This document shows, one piece after another, positions 7,296-17,675 of a stretch of DNA of 64,000 nucleotides. Each line of letters begins with the position of its first letter. Within the stretch, counting starts at the first letter, position 1. Both the position numbers and the translations under genes were made by a program. Origin of the DNA: Chryseobacterium indicum (GTDB lineage: Bacteria > Bacteroidota > Bacteroidia > Flavobacteriales > Weeksellaceae); NCBI RefSeq assembly GCF_021504595.1, contig NZ_JACSGT010000001.1:62001-126000 (forward strand). The letters are read 5' to 3'. The notes beneath the pieces were generated by a model. That model was not told the DNA's origin. It made no database searches and saw nothing but the letters and a program-made list of their open reading frames with translations.

Positions 7296-10193
7296 ATGAA
7301 TTTGAAAAGTGCAGTTTTGCTTCTGCTTCTCATGACTTCGTATGTCTATGGGCAGAAAAAGCCGTTGGATCATTCGGTTTATGATAATTGGCAGAATATC
7401 GGAGCCAGAAAAATATCCAATGACGGAAAATGGGTAGGATATTCAGTAGATGTACAGGAAGGAAATCCCGATCTTTACTTACATTCTGTAAAAAATAAAA
7501 GCACAAAGAAATTTCCGAGAGCCACAAAAATGGAATTTACCAGCGATTCCAGATTTGCAGTTTTCCAGATCCGTCCTTTTTACAAAGATATAAAAGCGGT
7601 AAAAGATAAAAAATTAAAACAGAACAAACTGACCAAAGATACCCTCGCTGTTTTTGATTTCACTAAAGGAACGACAGAGAAAATTCCTAATGTAAAAGGA
7701 TTCAAAATTCCGGAAAAGGGAGGTTCTTTTGTGGCTTATCTGCTGGAAAATATGAAAGACAAATCTTCCGACAGTGCTTCAGACAAAGATGATGACGACG
7801 AAAACAAAGATGATGATACAAAGGCAAAACCATTACAGTTGGTGATCAGAAATCTTTTGGACGGAAAAAGTACAACGTATGACAATGTTGTTCGCTATCA
7901 GTTCAGTAAAAACGGAAAAGAGCTTGTTTTTGTTACAAAAAAACCGGAAGAAAAACCTAAAAAAGGGAAGGAAGAGAAAAAAGATTCATTAGAAGATAAA
8001 TCTCTGGTTAAAAAAGATACGGATAAATCCAAACCTAAAAAATATACGCTTCAGACCGTTCAGGTTGTTGATCTTAAAACCGGAAACGTCAATAAAATCT
8101 CAGAAATGGAGGGAGATTTCTCACAGCTTGCATTTGATGAAGAAGGAAATCAGTTAGCTTTTGTTGGAACTTCTTCCGCACAGAATGATCTCGTAAAACT
8201 GTATCAGTTGTATTATTTTAATTTTAAAGGAAATAAAAATAAAACCGTTACTAACGATCATTCTCAGATGAAGAAAAACTGGGTAGTTTCAGAAAACCGT
8301 TTGCCTATATTCAGTAAAAACGGAAAACAGTTGTATTTCGGGGTAGCTCCGAAACCTGTTGCAAAAGACACTACATTGATTGCAAACGATCATGCCGTGC
8401 TAGATATCTGGAATTATAAAGATGATTATCTGCAAACGGTTCAGTTAAAAGAATTGAAAAATGATCTGAAAAAATCTTATGCTGCCGTAATGCAGACCGA
8501 CAAACCGGAATTTTTTACCAATATCGACGGAGAAGATCTCGATACTTTGCGACTGGTGAACGAAGGAAACGCAGAGTTTGTATTGGGAATTACCAGTGTA
8601 AACAACCGCATTCAGTCACAATGGGAAGGTTCTGAAAAGAAGACTTATTTTATTATCGACAATAAATCAGGCGAAAGAACAGAAATGATAAGAAACCTGA
8701 ATGGCTCAGTTGCCGTTTCTCCGTTGGGAAAATTTGTCGTGATTTTCGACAGGGAAAAAGGACAATGGCTGAGTTATAATGTAAAAACAAAACAAACAAT
8801 ACCGCTCAATAAAGATTTGTCCGTTTCTTTTGTAGATGAAGAGTTCGATATGCCGGATTTTCCCAACGCATACGGAATCGCATCATGGACGGATAATGAT
8901 GAATCCGTCATCATCAAAGACCGATACGATCTTTGGGAGTTTTTTCCGGACGGCTCTAAAAAGCCCAGTAACATCACCAACGGATTCGGGCGTAAAAACA
9001 AAATTACTTTTGATACATATGATTTAGACAAAGACATTAAAAGTGTAAACCGAAAAAAATCGATTTATTTGTCAGCATTTGATAATGTTTCCAAAGCCAA
9101 TGGAATTTTTAAAACAACCATTCAGTCCGGATCTGATCCTGTGAAAATTCAGATGGAAAATGTCTGGGGATATCGCAGTCTTCAGAAAGCAAAAAATGCA
9201 GAAGATTATATTTTAGTAAAAGAATCCTATACCGATTCTCCGAATATTTTTACGACTTCCGATTTTAAAAATCAGGAAAAATTAAGCAGCACGAATCCTC
9301 AGCAAAGTCTTTACAATTGGGGGACAAGTGAACTGGTAAATTGGAAAACTCCGAAAGGAAATTCGTCGACAGGTGTTCTCTACAAACCTGAAAATTTTGA
9401 TCCTAACAAAAAATATCCAATGATTGTTTATTTCTACGAAAAACTTTCGGATAATCTGAACCGTTACGTAGCACCGTCTCCAACTCCTTCAAGATTAAAT
9501 ATTTCGTATTTTGTAAGCAACGGATATCTTGTTTTTACACCTGATATTTCATATGTCGATGGTTTTCCGGGAGAATCTGCAATGGAATATATCAATTCGG
9601 GTGTTGAAAAACTAAAAGAAAATTCATGGGTTAATGGCTCAAAAATAGGAATTCAGGGACAAAGCTGGGGCGGTTATCAGGTTGCGTATCTCATTGCACA
9701 TACCGATATGTACGCCGCAGCATGGAGTGGTGCTCCTGTCGTGAACATGACTTCTGCGTATGGCGGAATAAGATGGTCTTCAGGTATGAACCGACAGTTT
9801 CAGTACGAAAAATCACAAAGCAGATTAGGAAAAAATCTTTGGGAAGCACCAGAACTGTATATTAAAAATTCACCGCTTTTTACCATCGATCAAGTGAAAA
9901 CTCCGGTGGTGATTATGAGCAACGACAGAGACGGAGCTGTTCCGTGGTATCAGGGAATTGAGATGTTTACCGCACTGCGCCGTTTAGGAAAACCGGCCTG
10001 GCTGTTAAATTATAATGGTGACGACCATAATCTCATAAAACGCCAGAACCGAAAAGATATTCAGATCCGCGAACAGCAGTTTTTCGATTATTATCTTAAA
10101 GAAGCGAAAGCGCCGGTCTGGATGACGAAAGGGATTCCTGCAACCCAAAAGGGAAAAGACTGGGGATTTGAATTAACCGATGAAAAGCCTTAA
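7296..10193 (+). CDS. S9-family serine peptidase (prolyl oligopeptidase/DPP-like), exported
   Basis: A 965-residue protein with a signal peptide (MNLKSAVLLLLLMTSYVYGQ). It has a long N-terminal region consistent with a beta-propeller and a C-terminal alpha/beta-hydrolase domain (about residues 690-950). GQSWGG places the nucleophile at S790, NDRDG supplies the acid (D877 or D879), and GDDH gives H911, which is the S9 order Ser-Asp-His. Two charged inserts, an Asp/Ser/Lys stretch at about 155-180 and a Lys/Glu stretch at about 215-249, interrupt the propeller and are probably surface loops. It likely trims peptides in the periplasm for this protein-degrading lifestyle. The stop codon lies inside a long hairpin. 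Confidence 0.9.
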   Translation: MNLKSAVLLLLLMTSYVYGQKKPLDHSVYDNWQNIGARKISNDGKWVGYSVDVQEGNPDLYLHSVKNKSTKKFPRATKMEFTSDSRFAVFQIRPFYKDIKAVKDKKLKQNKLTKDTLAVFDFTKGTTEKIPNVKGFKIPEKGGSFVAYLLENMKDKSSDSASDKDDDDENKDDDTKAKPLQLVIRNLLDGKSTTYDNVVRYQFSKNGKELVFVTKKPEEKPKKGKEEKKDSLEDKSLVKKDTDKSKPKKYTLQTVQVVDLKTGNVNKISEMEGDFSQLAFDEEGNQLAFVGTSSAQNDLVKLYQLYYFNFKGNKNKTVTNDHSQMKKNWVVSENRLPIFSKNGKQLYFGVAPKPVAKDTTLIANDHAVLDIWNYKDDYLQTVQLKELKNDLKKSYAAVMQTDKPEFFTNIDGEDLDTLRLVNEGNAEFVLGITSVNNRIQSQWEGSEKKTYFIIDNKSGERTEMIRNLNGSVAVSPLGKFVVIFDREKGQWLSYNVKTKQTIPLNKDLSVSFVDEEFDMPDFPNAYGIASWTDNDESVIIKDRYDLWEFFPDGSKKPSNITNGFGRKNKITFDTYDLDKDIKSVNRKKSIYLSAFDNVSKANGIFKTTIQSGSDPVKIQMENVWGYRSLQKAKNAEDYILVKESYTDSPNIFTTSDFKNQEKLSSTNPQQSLYNWGTSELVNWKTPKGNSSTGVLYKPENFDPNKKYPMIVYFYEKLSDNLNRYVAPSPTPSRLNISYFVSNGYLVFTPDISYVDGFPGESAMEYINSGVEKLKENSWVNGSKIGIQGQSWGGYQVAYLIAHTDMYAAAWSGAPVVNMTSAYGGIRWSSGMNRQFQYEKSQSRLGKNLWEAPELYIKNSPLFTIDQVKTPVVIMSNDRDGAVPWYQGIEMFTALRRLGKPAWLLNYNGDDHNLIKRQNRKDIQIREQQFFDYYLKEAKAPVWMTKGIPATQKGKDWGFELTDEKP

Positions 10194-10251
10194 TGTATAA
10201 ACAACGAATCGGCGGAGCTTTCAGCTCCGCCGATTCGTTGTTTATACATTA
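10191..10251. terminator. Perfect 29-bp stem, 3-base loop hairpin between S9 peptidase and recA
   Basis: Bases 10191-10219 pair without a mismatch with 10223-10251, leaving the loop TTC. The left arm begins with the TAA stop of the peptidase gene. The centre holds GGCGGAGCT/AGCTCCGCC, like the hairpins at 5032-5101. Neither side has a proper T run, so it is not a textbook intrinsic terminator, although its place between convergent genes suggests transcript 3' end formation. Confidence 0.75.
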
Positions 10252-10260
10252 TCAAAAAAC

Positions 10261-11262
10261 TTATTTATTCTTAAGTTCTTCTTTAATTTTGTTTTCCAGT
10301 TCTTCTGCAAGTTCAGGATTGTCTTTTAAAACATCTTTTACTGCATCACGACCCTGTCCAAGCTTTGTTTCTTCGTAGCTGAACCAAGAACCGCTTTTCT
10401 TTACAATTCCCTGTTCTACAGCCTGATCAAGAATTTCTCCCGTTTTAGAAACCCCTTCACCATACATGATGTCGAATTCTGCCTGTTTGAAAGGCGGGGC
10501 AACTTTGTTCTTAACAATTTTCACTTTCACACGGCTTCCGATCGCTTCATCACCTTGTTTGATAGGTGCACTTGCTTTTCTGATGTCAACTCTTACCGAA
10601 GCATAGAATTTCAAAGCGTTACCACCCGTTGTCGTTTCAGGATTTCCGAACATTACTCCGATTTTCTCTCTCAACTGGTTGATGAAAATAACCGTACATT
10701 TTGTTCTTGAAATGGTTGCTGTTAATTTTCTTAAAGCCTGAGACATCAATCTCGCATGAAGACCCATTTTAGAATCTCCCATTTCCCCTTCGATCTCTGC
10801 TTTTGGCGTAAGCGCAGCAACCGAGTCAATTACCACGATATCAATCGCTCCCGAACGGATCAGGTTATCAGCAATTTCCAGTGCCTGCTCTCCGTTGTCC
10901 GGCTGAGAAATAATAAGGTTTTCAAGATCGATTCCCAATTTTGCGGCATAAGTTCTGTCGAAAGCGTGCTCTGCATCAATAAACGCTGCAATACCTCCTG
11001 CTTTCTGAGCTTCTGCAATGGCGTGAAGCGTTAACGTTGTTTTACCTGAAGATTCCGGACCATAGATCTCAATGATTCTTCCTCTCGGATAACCACCCAC
11101 TCCAAGAGCGATGTCCAATCCCAAAGATCCTGAAGGAATCACCTCAATTGTACTGTCTACGGAATTTTCTCCCAAGGTCATTACCGTTCCCTTTCCGTAT
11201 GTTTTATCTAGTTTGTCCAGCACCAAAGCCAGTGCTTTTTTCTTATCGTCTATGTTACTCAT
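10261..11262 (-). CDS. recA: Recombinase RecA
   Basis: A 333-residue RecA. The Walker A motif [29 protein letters not shown] (loop L2 region) and the acidic C-terminal tail are all present. It forms ATP-dependent filaments on single-stranded DNA for recombination and SOS signalling. The ATG at 11262 opens [14 protein letters not shown] longer frame from a TTG at 11307 would run through the TATTTTTG promoter box at 11283-11290 and is rejected. No intein or other insertion is present. The gene stands alone and converges with the S9 peptidase gene. Confidence 0.97.
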   Translation of the reverse strand: MSNIDDKKKALALVLDKLDKTYGKGTVMTLGENSVDSTIEVIPSGSLGLDIALGVGGYPRGRIIEIYGPESSGKTTLTLHAIAEAQKAGGIAAFIDAEHAFDRTYAAKLGIDLENLIISQPDNGEQALEIADNLIRSGAIDIVVIDSVAALTPKAEIEGEMGDSKMGLHARLMSQALRKLTATISRTKCTVIFINQLREKIGVMFGNPETTTGGNALKFYASVRVDIRKASAPIKQGDEAIGSRVKVKIVKNKVAPPFKQAEFDIMYGEGVSKTGEILDQAVEQGIVKKSGSWFSYEETKLGQGRDAVKDVLKDNPELAEELENKIKEELKNK

Positions 11263-11282
11263 CTGATGTTTAAATAATTTAT

Positions 11283-11290
11283 CAAAAATA
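11283..11290 (-). promoter_or_regulatory. -7 box (TATTTTTG) of recA
   Basis: An exact TAnnTTTG match on the minus strand, 20 bases upstream of the recA ATG. A TTG is present but only 14 bases away, so the -33 element is weak. Confidence 0.5.
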
Positions 11291-11418
11291 CAAAAATTTA
11301 CGCTCAAAAACTAATCTTTCCTACCACTAAAAGTTGTTTTTATAGTTAAAAAAACATAAAATTCAGATGCACATCAAAAACTAAAACGGAATCTTTAAAA
11401 CTTTTGTTTTACCCTTTA

Positions 11419-11492
11419 CCAGGAGCTTTTTCGCGCTTTCCGCTGCAATCTTTTTTTTCAAAAAAGGATTTTCGCTGCAATCGCGGCTAGGG
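11419..11492 (-). repeat. GC-rich dispersed intergenic element (copy 1)
   Basis: Read on the minus strand it runs from CCCTAGCC to GCTCCTGG. It contains GATTGCAGCG twice around a poly-T/poly-A hairpin (TCCTTTTTTG, then a run of A) and GGAAAGCGCGAAAAAGCTCC. It is clearly richer in G and C than the flanks. It shares word order (AGCC, TCnTTTT, AAAGCGnGAA, AGCTnC) with the element at 24347-24427. Confidence 0.4.
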
Positions 11493-11532
11493 TAGAAGTC
11501 ATCAAATAAATTGCAGTCTTTGCAGTAGATTT

Positions 11533-12729
11533 TTAATGGAAATTAGAATTTTGGGTGATGCTGAGATAATCACTCAGAACTTTCATCTGATCTTTATTCC
11601 CTTTTTTTATTCTGGCTTCACGGCTCACGAGTCGGTCAACGATTTTGGTAATCATTCTTTTCGTTACAGGAAAAGCCTTTCTGTTGGAAACCTCCGGAAT
11701 CTTCAGTCTTTTGCATACTTCATCATCCAGTAAAAACCATGTACAGCAGATGTGGAGATAGCGAAGATTCTTTCTCTGAAAGTTGTATTTCAGAATCGGG
11801 TTTTCCAGCGATTCATTCAGAAGAGAATGAGCCAGTAAAACAGAATCTTCATCCGCAGAAGGCTGAACCGAAGTCCACAGATAAAAATACTGTGTTGCCT
11901 GTACTTTATCATTTGGTAAAAGATCTTCCGGTATTCCCAAAAGATAACCTACATATTTCCAAAGGTGGAAAAGCCCTTTTTCTTCCTCTTCAGAAAACGT
12001 GTTTCCCAGTTTGTGCAGACTGTGCATAAAAACAAGACTGAAGCCAATATACGTTGCCATCATATCCCATGAATTAATGGGTTCTCCCCAGTTTTCCGTG
12101 TCCCAGTCTTTATAATATTTTTTAATGGAAACTCTTGCGTAAGAATGAATCAGCCGGGTTTTTATAGCAAATTCATATCCTTTTTTATGAACTTCCAAAG
12201 CATCATATCGGGTAACATTTACCCAAAAATCAAGCGTTTCAGAAAGTCTTTTTACAGCGCCTTTTTTTAAGGCTTCCGTTGCAATAAGGGGTTTGTTGAG
12301 GTAAGCATAATCATAACCTCCGATCAGGCAGTAATCACGAAGAGAGATCAGAGAATCCACATTGCTTCTCATGCAGAGTTCTGCACCGCTTTTAATCAGA
12401 TCATAATCCAGCCAGTCAGGAATTTTCTGAGTCTGCAGGAAAAGCTGTTTTACGCTTTCCGGAATATCATCATTTTCCGAAACTCCATTTCGGATGTAGC
12501 CTTCAATTTCTCTTGAAGCTTCATGAAATTTTTGAGTGAGATAAACATCTTTTACAACCTGATCGCCGACTTCATCCACATCATAAAAATAAGATGCAAA
12601 CTTTTCGAAATCTTTAAAACCGACTTCTGCTCCTGAAAAATCAAGAAGCTGCTTTCCGTTGCCTTTTGTCCAGAAATCCTTAAAATGCTGCGAATCTTTA
12701 AAGCGTGGCTGTAAAATTGTTTTCTCCAT
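11533..12729 (-). CDS. Oxygenase MpaB-family protein (DUF2236)
   Basis: A 398-residue protein resembling the MpaB/latex-clearing (Lcp) family, formerly DUF2236. The conserved patch includes KTRLIHSYARVSI (about 190-200, with the histidine expected to bind haem b in Lcp-type members) and WGEPINSWDMMATYIGFSL, followed by a helical C-terminal half. Family members range from rubber oxygenases to uncharacterised haem proteins. The substrate here is unknown. No signal peptide is visible. It is a single gene between the LuxR regulator gene and recA. The assignment to the family is fair, but function as an oxygenase is not shown. Confidence 0.7.
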   Translation of the reverse strand: MEKTILQPRFKDSQHFKDFWTKGNGKQLLDFSGAEVGFKDFEKFASYFYDVDEVGDQVVKDVYLTQKFHEASREIEGYIRNGVSENDDIPESVKQLFLQTQKIPDWLDYDLIKSGAELCMRSNVDSLISLRDYCLIGGYDYAYLNKPLIATEALKKGAVKRLSETLDFWVNVTRYDALEVHKKGYEFAIKTRLIHSYARVSIKKYYKDWDTENWGEPINSWDMMATYIGFSLVFMHSLHKLGNTFSEEEEKGLFHLWKYVGYLLGIPEDLLPNDKVQATQYFYLWTSVQPSADEDSVLLAHSLLNESLENPILKYNFQRKNLRYLHICCTWFLLDDEVCKRLKIPEVSNRKAFPVTKRMITKIVDRLVSREARIKKGNKDQMKVLSDYLSITQNSNFH

Positions 12730-12844
12730 CGAAGGCTAAAGTTACAAGTTTTGCGCCGCAATTCCAGAGTGAGATTTATCAGGAAAACTCTTGTTAATAA
12801 ACTGATTATTCACAATTAACTATTCACTATTCACATTTGACATT

Positions 12845-13621
12845 TTATATCAATCCCCATTCAAACGCTTTTTTCAACAGTTCTTTGCTGTTTCTGGAGT
12901 TTGTTTTTGCTAAGATATTCTTTCTGTGAGTACGGACTGTATGTTCTGATAAAATCAGCATTTTTGAAATTTCCGGTCCGGAATATCCTTTGGCAATAAG
13001 CGAAAGAATTTCTGTTTCTCTTTTGGTTAAATTAATTTCCGAGTCGTTTTTTAAGGCAGGATTTTCAATTTTAATCTGAATGAAATCGTTCCTGTGACCA
13101 ATTCCCGTAATCAGAACAGTATGTGGATTCTGTTTTGTAATATGATGGATATTGGTATGGATATTAATAGACTGAACCAGATTTTTATCCTCATCTTCCC
13201 ACGTAAGAACCGCCTGATGATGAAAAAGCTCGTAATTTCCTGAAGCGGTTTTCATTCTGAAACAGTAACTGGGTTTAAGAAAAAGCTGATGCTCTTTACC
13301 GATTTTCATTAAAATTTCCACGACTTTCTGTTCGGCTTTGGTAATGAATTCTATATCATCGGGATGAACCAGGTCAATCACATCTTTTAGATTCTGCGGA
13401 TATTCTTGTAACCCATGAATTTTTAAAATATCAGGATGATGGTTAGAAATTACACTGTTGGTAAGATTTAATACGTAATAATAAAATTCTCCTATCGCAA
13501 ACATTTCACCAATGATACGCTCAATCGGAGGGATATTGGAAATATGTTTCTCCTGTCTTCCTACGCCTGAATAGGAATTCCAGACTTCAACCAAGGGATG
13601 TTTTTTTTCCGAATTATCCAT
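12845..13621 (-). CDS. PAS-like sensor with LuxR-type DNA-binding domain
   Basis: A 258-residue transcription factor. Residues about 50-165 look like a PAS fold (FYYYVLNLTNSVISNHHPDI, then DLVHPDDIEF, the classic PAS HPDD turn). Residues about 195-258 form a GerE/LuxR helix-turn-helix (LTKRETEILSLIAKGYSGPE, then SEHTVRTHRKNI). No receiver domain or phosphorylated aspartate is visible, so it probably senses a small molecule or redox state directly. Its neighbours give no clue to targets. A TATTTTAG box near 13645 is one mismatch from consensus and may be its promoter. Confidence 0.85.
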   Translation of the reverse strand: MDNSEKKHPLVEVWNSYSGVGRQEKHISNIPPIERIIGEMFAIGEFYYYVLNLTNSVISNHHPDILKIHGLQEYPQNLKDVIDLVHPDDIEFITKAEQKVVEILMKIGKEHQLFLKPSYCFRMKTASGNYELFHHQAVLTWEDEDKNLVQSINIHTNIHHITKQNPHTVLITGIGHRNDFIQIKIENPALKNDSEINLTKRETEILSLIAKGYSGPEISKMLILSEHTVRTHRKNILAKTNSRNSKELLKKAFEWGLI

Positions 13622-13935
13622 ATAAAAGATTTGTAACTAAAATAGTTAAAGTTTCTTTAAAATACCACAAAAGGGGGATTTTTTTATATCAATAAAATTT
13701 GAAAATTTGTATACACCAATAATCATGAAAACTCATTCTAAATTTTTTTTCCGTTTTTTCGGATAATGTTTTCATATTTTCTTTAAAAAAACAAAATTTA
13801 CATAATATCATTAATATGTCAGAAATAGTTTATAATTTTCTGTTAGCTGTTTGAAAATGATAAACTGGAATCCTCTGTAATTTTGCAGGGGATTCATTAT
13901 TTTGCTCGCCTGTGTACATTATTATTTAACGAAAG
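13622..13935. other. 314-base AT-rich intergenic region without a gene
   Basis: The part next to the regulator probably holds its promoter. At 13868-13895 a 10-bp stem with one G-U pair (GAATCCTCTG with CAGGGGATTC) has an 8-base loop TAATTTTG, which is itself a plus-strand TAnnTTTG match. No T run follows the stem, and no open frame longer than about a dozen codons starts after it. Confidence 0.5.
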
Positions 13936-14559
13936 TTATCTGTCCGGTCCACGATAACCGAATAATTCATAAATATAAAACCCTAAAATGAGAGCATAAA
14001 ATACTGAAGCTACGGTAAGAATAAGAACAACAATATTATTTTTACTTTGCTTGGTAAAAAATTTAATAAATCCATACGATATTATTACCAAGCCGACCGC
14101 AAAAAGATAAAATATATGACCTGAATATATCATTTGTAAGCCCCATAAAATTCCGCCGATAGTGCCGCCAAGAATTCCTCCCAGAATACTTCCTATATAA
14201 GTACTTGCCTTTATTTCTACGTCTTTTTTCTCAGCTTCTATTCTGCTGCTCACAAGGTCTGTAATCTCCTGAACTTCTTCTCTGGACAGTATTTCAGAAT
14301 GTATGATTGAATTAATGTCGTTTTTGGTATTTCCTTTTTTATAGAGCTGATTTGCCTCATGATGAACTCTTCTCTTTTCCTCTTCTTTTTCAACCAGTTT
14401 ATAATATCTTTCCTTCAGAGCACTGAATCCGCCTCTTTCTTCTACCACTGTTTCAAGCGCTTTTTTCGCGTCTTCGGTATATCCGTTTGAATTCAGATAG
14501 ACATTCATAAGCTCAGAATCAGAATATTTAGAATATCTTTCAATAAGTTCATCAAGCAT
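13936..14559 (-). CDS. Uncharacterised membrane protein with N-terminal coiled region
   Basis: A 207-residue protein that I do not recognise. Residues 1-110 are charged and helical (several EE/KK clusters, ERYYKLVEKEEEKRR). A glycine-zipper membrane segment follows (SILGGILGGTIGGILWG, about 122-138), then two more hydrophobic segments, and a polar tail ending GYRGPDR. No signal peptide is seen, so the N-terminal part is probably cytosolic. It follows gap across a clear terminator. No consensus promoter was found in the 80-base gap, so read-through from gap is possible. Confidence 0.6.
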   Translation of the reverse strand: MLDELIERYSKYSDSELMNVYLNSNGYTEDAKKALETVVEERGGFSALKERYYKLVEKEEEKRRVHHEANQLYKKGNTKNDINSIIHSEILSREEVQEITDLVSSRIEAEKKDVEIKASTYIGSILGGILGGTIGGILWGLQMIYSGHIFYLFAVGLVIISYGFIKFFTKQSKNNIVVLILTVASVFYALILGFYIYELFGYRGPDR

Positions 14560-14592
14560 GTTTATTAATTTTAAGCGGTTAAATTAAACAAA

Positions 14593-14617
14593 AAAACCTT
14601 CCCATCAGGAAGGTTTT
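14593..14617 (-). terminator. Terminator of the pfkA-gap operon
   Basis: A 10-bp perfect stem (14593-14602 with 14608-14617) with a 5-base loop. On the minus strand it is followed by a T run. Confidence 0.85.
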
Positions 14618-14639
14618 CATATTTTAAGCTGATACTTTA

Positions 14640-15671
<1,032 letters not shown>

Positions 15672-15679
15672 TTAAAATA

Positions 15680-16666
15680 TTAGATTGCTAAAATTTCTGA
15701 AATCAGTAAAAGATCTTTATTGATTTCGTTGTGTTTTTTAATGGCTTCTTCAATCGGAGTGTATACCAAATCATTAGAACGCATTCCTGCCATTACGTTG
15801 GTTTGTCCTTCCATTAATCCGGTTACTGCTCCAAAGCCTAGTCTGCTTGCTAAAACTCTGTCTGCACAACTCGGAGAACCTCCTCTTTGCATGTGTCCTA
15901 AAATTGCGACACGAATATCGTAGTCCGGGAATTCCTTCTTTGTTTTTTCCGCAAGTTCATACACGTTGGCCAATTTCTCACCCTCTGCAACGACCACTAT
16001 GCTTGAAGCTTTTCCTGTTTTTTCTGCACTTCTGAAATTAGCAAAAAGTTCATCGATGCTGTCTTTTTTCTCAGGAATCAAAATATCCAGAGCACCGGTT
16101 GCCAGTCCGCTGTTCAGAGCGATAAAACCTGCATCACGACCCATTACTTCCACAAAGAAAACCCTGTTGTGGGAAGTTGCCGTATCACGGATTTTATCAA
16201 TCGCTTCCATTGCAGTATTTAAAGCAGTATCATAACCAATGGTGTTGTCCGTTCCGAAAATATCATTATCAATCGTTCCCGGAACACCAATTACACGGAT
16301 TCCGAATTCCTCGTTGAAGATTTTTGCTCCTGTGAAAGTTCCGTCTCCACCAATACAAACCAAACCGTCAATGCCATATTTTACACAATTGTCGTAGGCT
16401 TTTTGACGGCCTTCTTTGGTTCTAAATTCCTGTGATCTGGCAGATTTCAGAATCGTTCCGCCCTGGTTGATTATATTTTTTACGGAACGAGGTCCCATTT
16501 TAAGGAAATCATCGTGGATTAAGCCATTATAACCTTCTCTTACTCCGTAACATTCTATTTTATAATAATTTGCGGTTCTTACTACCGCCCTTAATGCTGC
16601 ATTCATACCCGGAGAATCTCCTCCTGAAGTAAGAACTGCAATTTTTTTTACAGCACTCTCTTTCAT
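15680..16666 (-). CDS. pfkA: ATP-dependent 6-phosphofructokinase
   Basis: A 328-residue PfkA. GGDSPGMN near residues 15-22 and GGDGTFTGA form the ATP site. PGTIDND holds the catalytic aspartate, and GHMQRGGSP binds the sugar phosphate and allosteric effector. The GGDGT motif with glycine rather than aspartate after it points to ATP rather than pyrophosphate as phosphoryl donor. It commits fructose 6-phosphate to glycolysis. It is the first gene of the pfkA-gap operon. The minus-strand -7 box TAAATTTG at 16687-16694 lies 20 bases upstream. Confidence 0.96.
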   Translation of the reverse strand: MKESAVKKIAVLTSGGDSPGMNAALRAVVRTANYYKIECYGVREGYNGLIHDDFLKMGPRSVKNIINQGGTILKSARSQEFRTKEGRQKAYDNCVKYGIDGLVCIGGDGTFTGAKIFNEEFGIRVIGVPGTIDNDIFGTDNTIGYDTALNTAMEAIDKIRDTATSHNRVFFVEVMGRDAGFIALNSGLATGALDILIPEKKDSIDELFANFRSAEKTGKASSIVVVAEGEKLANVYELAEKTKKEFPDYDIRVAILGHMQRGGSPSCADRVLASRLGFGAVTGLMEGQTNVMAGMRSNDLVYTPIEEAIKKHNEINKDLLLISEILAI

Positions 16667-16686
16667 CTAGTAAAAAATTTCGAACA

Positions 16687-16694
16687 CAAATTTA
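16687..16694 (-). promoter_or_regulatory. -7 box (TAAATTTG) of the pfkA-gap operon
   Basis: An exact TAnnTTTG match on the minus strand, 20 bases before the pfkA start. No TTG is present at the usual distance. Confidence 0.5.
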
Positions 16695-16828
16695 CAAAAA
16701 CAAGTTCAGATAATCGCAGTAACTTAAGAAGAGTTTTACATATAAATGATGAAACCTGAATAAAATTTATCGGTTTATAAAAAAAATATCAATGTTTTTA
16801 CGTGAAAATTATCGAGATGAAAATTATT

Positions 16829-17587
16829 TTAATACTTTTCGGTAAGATATTTCCAGTATCTTCTCGGAACGTGCTGAATATGAAGCTTCATATTTTTTCT
16901 CTCCACAATATTGGTTTTTGTGAAATATCTTTGCCAAAGCGTCTGATAATTTTTTTCTTCATCGTGAAACTTTTGCTGATATCGGTTCAGATCTATTTTT
17001 TCATCGGGATAGAAAAAGTCACAGGTTTCCAAGTCGTACAGAATTCCGTAATTTCTTCTCAAATCATAAATCATCCATTTCTGATCCTGATAACGGTCTT
17101 TGAAATGTTTCCGGATTAAAGGGAGTACATTGAAATCAGGATCTATTTTGGCGAAGAAAACACCGTCCTGCATTTTTTCGAATCGTACAAAAGCCGTCAT
17201 TCTGTGTCTTTCCCTACTGACGGATTTACAGATTTTAGAAATCTTCAGAATGTCATTGTCTGCGTAATTTTTCAGAATATTTTCATCAGGATGTTTTACA
17301 GATTGCTTTACGGCAGACAAAATAAGCTGTTCCAGTTCCGGATCTTCAGATAAGAAAACTTTTAACAGCTCGTGAATTCCGGCTTTTCCAATGTTTTTTT
17401 CTAATTTGTTTAAAACCCTTTCAGATTTATCATTTTGAGTAATAACTTCATGAATTTCCGCAAAGATATTTTCCTGATGAAACCTTTCTTTACTTACAAT
17501 TTCCACGTCCTTATATTTATATTCAAAAACTTCGAATACAGCCGTTAAAAGTCCGTCAAAACTGCCGTCGTAGAGTAGGGTAGTCAT
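16829..17587 (-). CDS. TIGR03915-family DNA-metabolism protein (DUF4130), partner of the radical-SAM protein
   Basis: A 252-residue protein starting TTLLYDGSFDGLLTAVFEVFE, the hallmark opening of the TIGR03915/DUF4130 family. The central SRERHRMTAFVRFEKM and DPDFNVLPLIRKHFKDRY and the end VPRRYWKYL(T) also fit. By the family's description, members always occur with a radical-SAM protein of TIGR03916, and many are fused to a uracil-DNA-glycosylase-like domain, so a role in DNA repair is presumed. Here there is no glycosylase domain. The radical-SAM partner is at 18303-19562, and a toxin-antitoxin pair lies between the two. The biochemical reaction is unknown. Confidence 0.82.
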   Translation of the reverse strand: MTTLLYDGSFDGLLTAVFEVFEYKYKDVEIVSKERFHQENIFAEIHEVITQNDKSERVLNKLEKNIGKAGIHELLKVFLSEDPELEQLILSAVKQSVKHPDENILKNYADNDILKISKICKSVSRERHRMTAFVRFEKMQDGVFFAKIDPDFNVLPLIRKHFKDRYQDQKWMIYDLRRNYGILYDLETCDFFYPDEKIDLNRYQQKFHDEEKNYQTLWQRYFTKTNIVERKNMKLHIQHVPRRYWKYLTEKY

Positions 17588-17589
17588 CT

Positions 17590-17632
17590 GAATTGGAAGG
17601 GGAGTGTTTTAGTGTTTTAGAGTTTGTAATCT
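17590..17632. repeat. Short GAGTGTTTTAGTGTTTTAGAGTTTG tract
   Basis: A purine/T-rich, nearly C-free stretch with TGTTTTAG repeats lies directly upstream of the TIGR03915-type gene. It is the same style of low-complexity sequence as the large tract at 42096-42357 and the one at 52959-53029. Confidence 0.45.
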
Positions 17633-17675
17633 TGTATTATTATGTTGATGTTATTTCAGTATTTATAATATTTTG

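Noticed and set aside
10193..10378. 61-codon plus-strand reading frame after the S9 peptidase
   Set aside because: It is translated from the long hairpin and the antisense of recA, with no family resemblance.
11263..11307. RecA extension from a TTG at 11307
   Set aside because: It reads through the recA -7 box, and the extra residues are not RecA-like.
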